Below are positions 45,341 through 52,285 of a stretch of 52,427 nucleotides of DNA, piece after piece. The notes under the pieces were generated by a model. That model was given only the letters and a program-made list of their open reading frames with translations, had not been told where the DNA came from and did not search any database. Each line of letters starts with the position of its first letter. Positions within the stretch are counted from its first letter, which is position 1. Both the position numbers and the translations under genes were made by a program. The stretch is from assembly GCA_017381365.1 (NCBI GenBank), contig JAFOCI010000035.1, forward strand, positions 1-52,427, written 5' to 3'. This DNA comes from Treponema sp. (lineage in GTDB: Bacteria; Spirochaetota; Spirochaetia; Treponematales; Treponemataceae).

Positions 45341-45873
45341 TACTGTTTATCTCCTTCGTTTTTCTTCTGCTGAATTGTAATCACAACAAACGAAATAATC
45401 AGCATTATTCCACAGATAACTACAGCCATATCCGCAACATTAAAAGTTGGCCATCGCTGCAATCCAAAAATTCCGTAAAATTTTACGTCTATAAAATCAA
45501 TTACACCTTCCACGCGAAAAATGCGGTCAATTATATTACCGATTCCACCGCCAACAACCCCGCAGATTGCCCAGCGCTGAAGCATTGTAAATTCTTTATT
45601 GCGAAAATACACTCCAATTACAAGCCCCATAATAATGACTGGAACAAGACCAAAACACAAACGGCGGCCAATCAAAGAAAGGGAATCTCCCATGCTGAAT
45701 GCAACACCATTATTTGCTACTCTTACAATTCTTAAAATATCGCCAAAAAACTGGGCGCCAATTGTCCACGGTTCAATATATTTTACAACCAGACATTTTG
45801 TAATCTGATCAGCAATGATTACAGCAAAAGTCAGAATAAAAGGCATAAGCAGCTTTTTATCAATTTTTTCCAT
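45340..45873 (-). CDS. lspA: Lipoprotein signal peptidase (signal peptidase II)
   Basis: A 177-residue inner-membrane aspartyl protease that cuts prolipoproteins before the lipidated Cys. Four membrane segments are visible (about 10-28, 68-90, 98-118, 140-165). The catalytic Asp residues lie in GGIGNIIDRI and GVIDFIDV, and VANNGVAFSM is the conserved Asn motif. It would process the two lipoproteins in the window. It is 32 nt after the Nif3-like gene in the long minus-strand run. Confidence 0.96.
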   Translation of the reverse strand: MEKIDKKLLMPFILTFAVIIADQITKCLVVKYIEPWTIGAQFFGDILRIVRVANNGVAFSMGDSLSLIGRRLCFGLVPVIIMGLVIGVYFRNKEFTMLQRWAICGVVGGGIGNIIDRIFRVEGVIDFIDVKFYGIFGLQRWPTFNVADMAVVICGIMLIISFVVITIQQKKNEGDKQ

Positions 45874-45905
45874 CTACAACTCCTATTGTCATACTTAAAT
45901 AATAT

Positions 45906-46673
45906 TTACAAACCGGTTGGAATGTCTATAAAAATAGTTTCCAGGCCCAATTCTTTTTCTACTTTTTGTTTTACCAGATTTACTCCAACTGTTTCTGTCT
46001 GATAATGACCAGCGGAAATCATATTAATTCCGCATTCCTTTACATAATGATAAAGTTCGTGGGAAATTTCGCCGGTTACAAATGCATCAAGTCCTTCTTC
46101 TACAGCCTGACCAACATCATCGGCGGCACCGCCAGAAACAATTCCAACAGATTTTATTTCTTTCTTACCGAACGGAAGAATGAACAAAGGTTTTTCGCCT
46201 GTGCCAAGAATTTTTTCTGCCAGCTGTTCAACGGTAAGCGGCTTTTCCAGAATGCCTTTTACACCAATTTCCATACCGCGCCATGAACCAAATGACTGCA
46301 AATCCTTCAGATTAATTCTGGCAGCAAGCCCATAATTATTGCCATACGGATTGTTTGCATCCAGCGGAATGTGACATCCGTAAAGCGCAATATCGTTTTT
46401 TAAAAAAGGCGCAACTCTTTTGTAAAATGAGCCAGTTATAGTTTCACAACCGCCCCAGAACAATCCGTGGTGAACAAAAAGAACATCAGCATTTGCAGCC
46501 GCAGCTTTCTGCACAGTTTCTTCGCAGGCATCAACTGCAAACGCAATTTTTTTAATCTGCTTTGCATCAGGCGCACTGTTTTCTATCTGAATTCCGTTTT
46601 TTGAAACATCATTCGCAAACTCTTCGATTTTCAAAAAGCTTCTGAACCACTTATCTAATTCGTTTAATGTCAT
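45906..46673 (-). CDS. Nif3-like dinuclear metal centre protein
   Basis: A 255-residue Nif3/DUF34 family protein. Metal ligands are visible as VLFVHHGLFWGG (about 65-76), YGCHIPLDAN, and near the C-terminus SAGHYQTETVGV. Family members form hexameric toroids and have been linked to GTP cyclohydrolase I type 2 annotation, but their role is unsettled. Its first 4 bases overlap the end of the upstream membrane protein gene. Confidence 0.92.
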   Translation of the reverse strand: MTLNELDKWFRSFLKIEEFANDVSKNGIQIENSAPDAKQIKKIAFAVDACEETVQKAAAANADVLFVHHGLFWGGCETITGSFYKRVAPFLKNDIALYGCHIPLDANNPYGNNYGLAARINLKDLQSFGSWRGMEIGVKGILEKPLTVEQLAEKILGTGEKPLFILPFGKKEIKSVGIVSGGAADDVGQAVEEGLDAFVTGEISHELYHYVKECGINMISAGHYQTETVGVNLVKQKVEKELGLETIFIDIPTGL

Positions 46674-47794
46674 TTTACCATCTCTTCTGCAATATTGTTT
46701 TCTAAAACTGATTCAGAATTTTCCAATTCTTCCGAAAGTTCTTCAACAGGCATTTTTTCTATGATTTTTTTTGCCAGCAAAGATACTTCTTCAAATTTTG
46801 CGTCCCGCTGCAAGCCGTATTTAGAAGCAATTGTCGGGTTTGTTACACGGATAAATCCATAGCCTGGCGTTGTGTATTCTTTGTAACTAGTCAAAATCTC
46901 TGTTTTCAGCACAACCTCAGATTTTTTTGCGGAAATTTCAGGAACTGCAATTTCACTCATCCAGTCACCAATGATTACAAGATAAGGTTCTGACTTCCCA
47001 TCATTCTGCTGTCTTTTTTCATTTTCCTGAACAAAATTAATCATTGCATCACATTCTTTAAGCATATTAAACGTAAAAAACTCTTTCTGATTATTGAATT
47101 CCTTTGTTTTATACAATTTTTCTAGAATCAGGGCTGCTTTGCGGAAATATTTTGCATCAAAAATATTGTGACACCATTTTACGTCTCTGGCAAAAAATTC
47201 ACCAAGATAAACAGGGTAACCGCTTTCTGCAAGCTTATATGCCAGCGGCTTGTAATCTAAAAGATTTGCACTTTTATCTGGCATAATTACAAATACATGA
47301 TTTTTCTTTATTTTTGATTTATCTGGCGAAATTACGCAGATTTCTGCTTCTGACCTTTCAAATGGAAAAGATTTTCTGAATCCATTTGTAAAATCTCCAG
47401 AAAGACGAATCCGTTCCTGTTTTGCACCAAAATTAATCGCCTTAAAAAGAACTGGCCTAAAATACACAAGCATAGCGGCTTCGGCAAAAGTAAAAATCAA
47501 AACGAAAACCGCACCTATTTTAAATGCAATACTGTAATGATCTACATAAAGCCCGGAAATAAATCTTAAAAAAGCACGAAAATTTGTAAAAAACGCAAAA
47601 ATACAAATTAAAAGGAGAATTACTGAATAAAAATCAGCACCCCAGGCAAAAATCTGAAAGACTGCGAAAATAACACTGAGCGGCGAAAGAATTGTAAGAC
47701 AGTCGATTTTTCCATATTTTAGAAAAAATATTCTGCTGCAATTCAAAATAAGCATAAAAAGTATGAGCCATTCGCCTAAAACCGGATTTTCCAT
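46670..47794 (-). CDS. Membrane protein with C-terminal soluble domain, function unknown
   Basis: A 374-residue protein with three to four N-terminal membrane segments (about 5-24, 35-75 and 88-112) and a soluble C-terminal domain from about 130. The latter has alternating strands and helices (VFVIMPDKSANLLDYKPLAY, YPVYLGEFFARDV, PYLVIIGDWMSEIAVPEI) that recall an alpha/beta hydrolase fold, but no nucleophile elbow G-x-S-x-G is seen. The C-terminus is acidic. It lies between the HAD and Nif3-like genes, overlapping the latter by 4 nt. Function unknown. Confidence 0.72.
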   Translation of the reverse strand: MENPVLGEWLILFMLILNCSRIFFLKYGKIDCLTILSPLSVIFAVFQIFAWGADFYSVILLLICIFAFFTNFRAFLRFISGLYVDHYSIAFKIGAVFVLIFTFAEAAMLVYFRPVLFKAINFGAKQERIRLSGDFTNGFRKSFPFERSEAEICVISPDKSKIKKNHVFVIMPDKSANLLDYKPLAYKLAESGYPVYLGEFFARDVKWCHNIFDAKYFRKAALILEKLYKTKEFNNQKEFFTFNMLKECDAMINFVQENEKRQQNDGKSEPYLVIIGDWMSEIAVPEISAKKSEVVLKTEILTSYKEYTTPGYGFIRVTNPTIASKYGLQRDAKFEEVSLLAKKIIEKMPVEELSEELENSESVLENNIAEEMVK

Positions 47795-47823
47795 GCTTCT
47801 ATTTTAATAGAAAAAAGTCATCA

Positions 47824-48477
47824 CTACAACGTTAAAAGAAAATTAGTCAAATCAGAAACAGTTTCTACTATATAATCTGCGCCATGTGATTCAAATTCTT
47901 CCCGCGAACCATAGCCGTAAAGAACCGCGCAAACTTCCAGTCCATTCTGATGAGCGCCGTTTATGTCGTTTTCCCTGTCGCCCACCATTATGATACGGGA
48001 ACAGTCTTTTTCGCTAAGTCCAAGATTTTTCATTGCGTGGGCAATAACCTGACCTTTTTTACAGCGGCTATGGTCCAGCGAGCTTCCGCCTAAAAATTCA
48101 AAATATTTTGCAATCCCAAAATGATTTACAACAGTACAAGCCTGTTCTTCTGGTTTTCCTGTTGCAAGAATTATATGTTTGCCGGCAGCCTTCAATGTTT
48201 CCAGCATTTCCACAACGCCATCGTAAAGCCGATTATTATAAATTCCAGCAGTTGTATAATGTTCCCTAAAAACCTTAACCGCTTCTAAGCACATTTCATG
48301 GCTAAAACCACAATATTTTGGAAGACTTTCCCAAAGTGCAGGTCCAATGAAAGGAATCATCTCTTCATCAGTTTTTTCAATGCCAAAATGACCAAGCATA
48401 ACTCTAAGAGAATCATAAATTCCCGGCTGACTATCCGTTAAAGTTCCATCCAAATCAAAAAAAATGTAGTTTTTCAT
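47824..48477 (-). CDS. HAD family hydrolase, phosphoglycolate phosphatase-like
   Basis: A 217-residue HAD phosphatase: motif I FFDLDGTLTDSQPGI with the nucleophile and acid Asp, a helical cap (about 15-80), motif II ILATGKP, Lys of motif III in CKKGQVIAHA and motif IV IIMVGDRENDINGA. The gph/PpaX-like cap suggests a small sugar-phosphate or phosphoglycolate substrate. The ATG at 48477 is preferred to an in-frame GTG at 48486 because a weak AAGTGA site precedes the ATG. It heads the long minus-strand run. Confidence 0.88.
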   Translation of the reverse strand: MKNYIFFDLDGTLTDSQPGIYDSLRVMLGHFGIEKTDEEMIPFIGPALWESLPKYCGFSHEMCLEAVKVFREHYTTAGIYNNRLYDGVVEMLETLKAAGKHIILATGKPEEQACTVVNHFGIAKYFEFLGGSSLDHSRCKKGQVIAHAMKNLGLSEKDCSRIIMVGDRENDINGAHQNGLEVCAVLYGYGSREEFESHGADYIVETVSDLTNFLLTL

Positions 48478-48685
48478 AATTATCACTTAAATTTAAAGAA
48501 CTGATTTCAAAGACTCAAGCAAAAATTATTAAATCGGGTTGTTTTTTTTTTTTTTACTATAACTTATTAAATAAATCAAGGGGTTTTAGATAAAACCGCT
48601 AAAATAATGCGGCTTTATCTTACCCAAAGTTTGCGTTGCAAACTTATAATTTAACTACTGTTCCGCATTACGGAACAGCGTAAAA
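48478..48685. other. Divergent intergenic region with T-tract and three hairpins
   Basis: Between the HAD gene and the lipoprotein gene lie a 14-nt T homopolymer (48542-48555) and three successive palindromes: gataaaaccgc / gcggctttatc (48589-48619), AAGTTTGC-GTT-GCAAACTT (48627-48645) and CTGTTCCG-CATTA-CGGAACAG (48658-48678). Repeat A3 follows directly. The second palindrome recurs at 50787-50801. No gene is seen; promoters for both flanking genes must be here, but none is clear. Confidence 0.6.
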
Positions 48686-48787
48686 GAGCTGTCCAATAAG
48701 TATGTATTGCGGTGGTTGAGCTTGTCGAAACCACCTGTCGAAGGGCTCAATGACCACTACAATTTATATTTTTGGGACACCCCCTTT
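48686..48787. repeat. Foldback repeat family A, copy 3
   Basis: Ends agagctgtcc and gggacaccccctt enclose ggtggttgag...cgaaaccacc and cctgtcgaagggctcaatg. Unlike the other copies it lies in a divergent region and ends 4 nt before the AGGAG site of the lipoprotein gene, so it would form part of that gene's 5' leader. Confidence 0.85.
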
Positions 48788-48801
48788 TACAGGAGATGAA
48801 A

Positions 48802-49989
48802 ATGAAAAAACTCGGAGTAGTTTTGGCATCAGCTTTGGCAGCTGGTTTGTTTTTTGGATGTTCGAATGATTCGGACGATAATAATATGGGATTGCTTTTA
48901 GCAGCTGCAAATGGAGGTGGTAGTTCTATTACTGCAAATCTTCCAGAAAATGTTGGTGCAAATGAATTAGCAGGAAAAAGTTTTAAAAGTGAGGTTCCTT
49001 ATGGTAATTCAACTATTAGCAAAACTATTAGCTTTGATAATAATACCGTTACGTTTACAACAACAGTAAGCTCTCCAGAAGACCAAGAAAATGGCACAAG
49101 AGCATATAAATCTACATCTACTATTACAAAACGATATTCTTATAATGCAGAAACAAAAAATCTTTATTACAACAGTTTAAGTTCTGATAAACAGATATAT
49201 ACAAATGATGCTAATGAAAAATTTGAACAACCATCTATGACTTTTTCTACAGAAGAAGAATATTCTACTAAAATGAAAGATTTTCTCAAAAAATTAAATA
49301 AATTTACAGGAAATGAATCTACAGATGAAGAATTAAACAAAACAATAAATGCATCCTTGAGAATGTATAGAAGTCAAGTATATCAGCTATCTTCACAGTA
49401 TAATTTACCAACAGCTTATACAGATGAAAATTGCGAGACACCTTTAACACCAGATCAAATTTCTTTTTACAACAAATACGATACCATGCAGGAAAAAGCT
49501 AATGAAAGAACTATTGGATGCCATGCTTATAAATTAGAAGGGAACAACTTAAAGCTTTATTATAATTCCGGAAATCTTCCTGCTGGAATTAAATTCGGTG
49601 GTATTTATAATGGTACATACGATTTTAGCGCAGATATTAAAAATAACGGAATTTCTATTGGTACTATCAATATAAACGTTTTTGAAATTATTGATCCAAA
49701 CAATTCTTTAGGTGCTAAAGATTTTACTCCATCTATTTCTTTTAATGGCTTTTCCTTTAAAGTAACATCTGCATCTGATGATTCTGTAACTGGTATTTGG
49801 AAGGTACCAGATTTAATAAGTGAGAAAATAACTCTAAAACTTGAAAACGATACAACAGTAGCAGGAAAGACTACTGTTACAATAAAAATGCCAATGGGAA
49901 ACGGCGATTACGAACCATTTGGAACTTTCGAAATTCCTTACAACAAAGCTCTCCCTGACTATTACACAACTTATACTAAGTGTGAATAA
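48802..49989 (+). CDS. Lipoprotein of unknown function
   Basis: A 395-residue protein with a type II signal peptide and lipobox LFFGC (Cys at about 20), then a flexible Asn/Asp/Gly stretch. The rest is rich in beta strands with Thr, Ser, Asn and Tyr (for example KTISFDNNTVTFTTTVSS), with a helical insertion around residues 165-200. No domain is recognised. The ATG at 48802 has AGGAG 6 nt upstream; in-frame TTG and ATG codons at 48772 and 48796 are less likely, the first lying inside repeat A3. Isolated gene. Confidence 0.75.
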   Translation: MKKLGVVLASALAAGLFFGCSNDSDDNNMGLLLAAANGGGSSITANLPENVGANELAGKSFKSEVPYGNSTISKTISFDNNTVTFTTTVSSPEDQENGTRAYKSTSTITKRYSYNAETKNLYYNSLSSDKQIYTNDANEKFEQPSMTFSTEEEYSTKMKDFLKKLNKFTGNESTDEELNKTINASLRMYRSQVYQLSSQYNLPTAYTDENCETPLTPDQISFYNKYDTMQEKANERTIGCHAYKLEGNNLKLYYNSGNLPAGIKFGGIYNGTYDFSADIKNNGISIGTININVFEIIDPNNSLGAKDFTPSISFNGFSFKVTSASDDSVTGIWKVPDLISEKITLKLENDTTVAGKTTVTIKMPMGNGDYEPFGTFEIPYNKALPDYYTTYTKCE

Positions 49990-49999
49990 AATTACATTT

Positions 50000-50035
50000 G
50001 TTACGGTGGTTAAACTTAAACGTAGCCGCCGTAAC
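50000..50035 (+). terminator. Hairpin after the lipoprotein gene
   Basis: GTTACGGTGG (50000-50009) pairs with CCGCCGTAAC (50026-50035) with one G-T wobble. No T-run follows. The left arm resembles the acggtggtt core of family A, so it may be a decayed copy. Confidence 0.4.
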
Positions 50036-50059
50036 TGCATTTACAAAAAAAACGGTTCC

Positions 50060-50217
50060 ACTTTGAAGTGCCCCCAATTATTGGACACTTTAACCAGGCT
50101 GATTTAAGGACTGATTCCTGAATTGTAAAGGGGTCAGTCCTTTTAATTTAACCATAATTCTCTTTTCGTTGTACCAGGACAAGCATTCAATCAATTCTTT
50201 TTTAAAATGTTCAACAA
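50060..50217 (-). mobile_element. Remnant of an IS3-family element (transposase C-terminus and end)
   Basis: Translating the minus strand from about 50215 to the stop at 50090-50092 gives VEHFKKELIECLSWYNEKRI followed by KLKGLTPLQFRNQSLNQPG, the typical C-terminus of IS150/IS3-type OrfB integrases. Beyond the stop lies AGTGTCCAATAATTGGGGGC, a plausible terminal inverted repeat. The upstream part of the transposase is missing; a stop codon appears just before the preserved piece. The other bases of the 340-nt gap between the lipoprotein and perR-like genes hold a hairpin and a promoter. Confidence 0.82.
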
Positions 50218-50252
50218 TCAGCTACAGAATAATATTTGTGTAAAAAAAAATT

Positions 50253-50280
50253 GACAGACATTATTTCTAGTATATAATAC
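50253..50280 (+). promoter_or_regulatory. Strong promoter of the PerR-like gene
   Basis: A perfect TTGACA (50253-50258) and a perfect TATAAT (50275-50280) are separated by 16 nt. Transcription would start near 50287, giving a leader of about 43 nt. The AT-rich stretch over and after the -10 could hold a Fur/PerR operator for self-regulation, but I see no clean palindrome. Confidence 0.78.
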
Positions 50281-50329
50281 TAATTGAGAATAAATCCTAA
50301 TAAAACTTAAATACAACACTTAATTTTTA

Positions 50330-50743
50330 ATGGAGAAAATTATCAAACGAAATACTGTTCAGTCGCAGATTATTTTAGAAACTGTTCAAAAAATGCACTC
50401 ACATGTTACTGCAGAGGAAGTTTTTATGCAGATTCAAAATAGTCATCCGAATATCAGTAGGGCAACTGTTTACAGAAATCTTAACAATCTTTATGAAGAA
50501 GGAAAAATCGGTCGAATTTCTGTTTCTGATAACGCTGCAAAATTCGATTTTATGCCAGCTCATCATTATCATGTTCGCTGTGAAAAATGTGACAAACTTT
50601 TCGATGTAGATATGAACGGTCTTGATTCTGTTGAAGAGGATTTAAAAAGAAAAATTAAAAATGACAATGGTTTTACATTTACAGGCTGCGACATAATTTT
50701 TAAAGGAATTTGCCCGGAATGTAAAAAATCTTCAAAAATTTAA
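50330..50743 (+). CDS. Fur family regulator, PerR-like
   Basis: A 137-residue metal-dependent repressor. The winged helix (about 10-75) includes HVTAEEVFMQIQ and RATVYRNLNNLYEEGKI. HHYHVRCEKC gives the regulatory His cluster and the first structural Cys pair, and CPEC near the C-terminus the second pair. The residue five after the second Cys of the first pair (KLFDVDM) is Asp, as in PerR, where Fur has Glu, so a peroxide-sensing role is likely. No Shine-Dalgarno precedes the ATG; the GGAG seen is inside codons 1 and 2. A strong promoter lies upstream. Confidence 0.85.
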   Translation: MEKIIKRNTVQSQIILETVQKMHSHVTAEEVFMQIQNSHPNISRATVYRNLNNLYEEGKIGRISVSDNAAKFDFMPAHHYHVRCEKCDKLFDVDMNGLDSVEEDLKRKIKNDNGFTFTGCDIIFKGICPECKKSSKI

Positions 50744-50786
50744 AAAGGAATATCCAGGAATTTAAAAAATTGCCGTTTTATTCATA

Positions 50787-50849
50787 GTTTGCGTTGCAAA
50801 CAATTTCGGAGAAAAATCTCCAATTTTATGATACCGATTATTATTCGGT
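50787..50849 (+). other. Three small hairpins in the leader of the PTPS-like gene
   Basis: GTTTGC-GTT-GCAAAC (50787-50801), GGAGA/TCTCC (50808-50821) and ACCGA/TCGGT (50833-50849) follow each other between the PerR-like gene and the next start. The first repeats the palindrome at 48627-48645. The GGAGA arm could mask ribosome-site-like sequence. No preQ1 riboswitch consensus was recognised. Confidence 0.45.
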
Positions 50850-50860
50850 CTGGAGGAATT

Positions 50861-51427
50861 ATGAGAAGTATTACGACTTTAGATTTACAGTATGCACACC
50901 GTTTTTACGGATTTCAGGGAGAAGCACAATATTTACACGGACACACTGGAAAACTTACAATTGAAGTTGAAGATTCCATCGAAAAAGGCGTAAATATGGT
51001 TTATCCTTGCAATGAAATTCAAAAAACTGCCTGGGAAGTTTTAAAGAATTTTGACCACGCCTTAATTTTGCGGGAAGATGATCCACTTTTGCCTGCAATC
51101 TTGAAAGTTTATGAAGAACAAGGAATTAAAAACGGTGCGCCTTCAAACAAAATGAAAGGTCCTGCATTTAAAACTGACCTTGCAACCGCTTATCCTGACT
51201 GCCGACTTGTTGTTACAAAAGAAACAATGACAGTTGAAGGAATGATAAAAATAGTTTATGACCTTCTAAAAGACAAACTTAACATTGCAAAACTTACATT
51301 CACAAGCGGTGTAAACGCAGCAAGCCAGGAATTTGAAGTAAAAACACAAAAAGACAGATGCCCATTATGCGGAGTTGAACTCGATGAAAATGGAGTTTGT
51401 CCAAAATGCGGCTATAAAAAACACTAA
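50861..51427 (+). CDS. PTPS/QueD-like protein with altered Cys and C-terminal zinc ribbon
   Basis: A 188-residue tunnelling-fold protein of the 6-pyruvoyl-tetrahydropterin synthase / QueD family. Zinc ligands H13, H26 and H28 are present (AHRFYGF, YLHGHTG), as are FDHALI and the Glu of MTVEGM. The catalytic Cys four residues before HGH in QueD is Ala22 here, with Glu21 beside it, so the usual queuosine-pathway reaction is doubtful; a PTPS-III-like reaction using Glu is possible. The C-terminal CPLCGVELDENGVCPKCG is an added zinc ribbon. The ATG at 50861 has GGAGG 4 nt upstream; an ATG at 50789 lies in the hairpin leader. Confidence 0.8.
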   Translation: MRSITTLDLQYAHRFYGFQGEAQYLHGHTGKLTIEVEDSIEKGVNMVYPCNEIQKTAWEVLKNFDHALILREDDPLLPAILKVYEEQGIKNGAPSNKMKGPAFKTDLATAYPDCRLVVTKETMTVEGMIKIVYDLLKDKLNIAKLTFTSGVNAASQEFEVKTQKDRCPLCGVELDENGVCPKCGYKKH

Positions 51428-51438
51428 TTTAAATCACA

Positions 51439-51603
51439 GGGGCTGTCCAATAAGTTTGCATTACGGTGGTTGAGTTTATCGAAACCACCACATTTAGTGT
51501 AGCAGTCATTTCGACGAGTGGTTCCTGAGCCCCTCGACAGGCTCAGGAACCACCTGTCGAAGGGCTCAATGAGCGCTACACTCATTACTTTTGGGACAGC
51601 CCC
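51439..51603. repeat. Foldback repeat family A, copy 4 (enlarged)
   Basis: Ends ggggctgtcc and gggacagcccc are as in copy A2. The left half equals A2 almost base for base. An extra block at about 51507-51572 contains a REP-like hairpin (gtggttcctgag...ctcaggaaccac) and the cctgtcgaagggctcaatg segment of copy A3, so this copy combines the modules of A2 and A3. It lies between two convergent genes. Confidence 0.88.
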
Positions 51604-51612
51604 GTTTTATTA

Positions 51613-51698
51613 TGAAAATATTTCGCTTCGCTACATATTTTCACGGGCTCACAAGCCCATAATTCATTTTATCAGCAAGCTTGACTTGCTGGTAAAAT
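51613..51698. terminator. Cluster of three hairpins between convergent genes
   Basis: TGAAAATAT/ATATTTTCA (51613-51643), GGGCT/AGCCC (51645-51658) and ATTTTATCAGCAAG/CTTGCTGGTAAAAT (51666-51698, one mismatch) lie between the PTPS-like and VOC genes. The last, with its AT-rich flanks, is a likely bidirectional terminator. Confidence 0.6.
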
Positions 51699-51706
51699 AT
51701 ACCTTA

Positions 51707-52126
51707 TCACATATCCTTATCAGACCATGAACGGAATGGTTTATTCCAGGAACCGATTTCAATTAAGTTTCCTTCAGGATCTGCTATATAGCAGGTTCTT
51801 TGTCCCCATGGTTCGGTTGAAGGTTCTAATACTGAAGTAACACCTCTTGATATAAGTTCTTTATATTTTTTATCAACTTCATCAAACGTATCGACGTATA
51901 ATGCAATTTCTCCATGACCATTAAGTCCTTTTATATATTCATATTTTCTGCTGGTCATTTTTTCGAAATTATTTCTGCCATAAAGCATGAACAGTGTATC
52001 ATCTTTTATTAAATACGCATTTCCTGCAGTTTCAGCTTCTTTTATTTCAAAACCAAGCACATCTCTATAAAATCGAATCATTTTTGGCATATCTTCTACA
52101 AATAATCCAAAACCGTCTAAATGCAT
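51707..52126 (-). CDS. VOC (glyoxalase/bleomycin resistance) family protein
   Basis: A 139-residue vicinal-oxygen-chelate fold protein: first beta-alpha-beta unit FGLFVEDMPKMIRFYRDVLG, second unit starting at HGEIALYVDTFDEVDKKYKE, ending in YIADPEGNLIEIGSW. The likely metal ligands are one in the first unit, His of GHGEIAL and the last Glu. Members include glyoxalases, dioxygenases and drug-binding proteins; the function cannot be told. AAGGAG precedes the ATG. Its upstream region runs straight into the IS110-family element, so its native promoter may have been displaced. Confidence 0.85.
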   Translation of the reverse strand: MHLDGFGLFVEDMPKMIRFYRDVLGFEIKEAETAGNAYLIKDDTLFMLYGRNNFEKMTSRKYEYIKGLNGHGEIALYVDTFDEVDKKYKELISRGVTSVLEPSTEPWGQRTCYIADPEGNLIEIGSWNKPFRSWSDKDM

Positions 52127-52200
52127 TTTTTATACTCCTTCGGAAGCTCCCCAGTGTGGGCGTCCACATAACAATGAGTTAGACAATATGTAGTGCCACC

Positions 52201-52269
52201 AGGTTTGCAGAATCGAGGGTTCGGTCGTAAACTTGGAATAGAAAACAACAAGCATGACCTGCCTCATGC
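52201..52269 (+). ncRNA. Candidate bridge RNA segment of the IS110-family element
   Basis: AGGTTTGC (52201-52208) can pair with GTAAACTT (52227-52234) using two G-T wobbles, with an inner GAATC/GGTTC stem, and GCATGA (52252-52257) pairs perfectly with TCATGC (52264-52269). In IS110-group elements the region before the transposase gene encodes a structured RNA that guides recombination. The call is by position and folding only. Confidence 0.35.
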
Positions 52270-52285
52270 AAAAAGGAGCACTACA

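Noticed and set aside
48772..48801. TTG start for the lipoprotein at 48772
   Set aside because: It would translate the end of repeat A3; the ATG at 48802 has AGGAG 6 nt upstream and directly begins a lipoprotein signal peptide.
50253..50329. A defined PerR/Fur operator box
   Set aside because: The region is AT-rich, but no 7-1-7 or 9-1-9 inverted repeat with acceptable match was found by eye.
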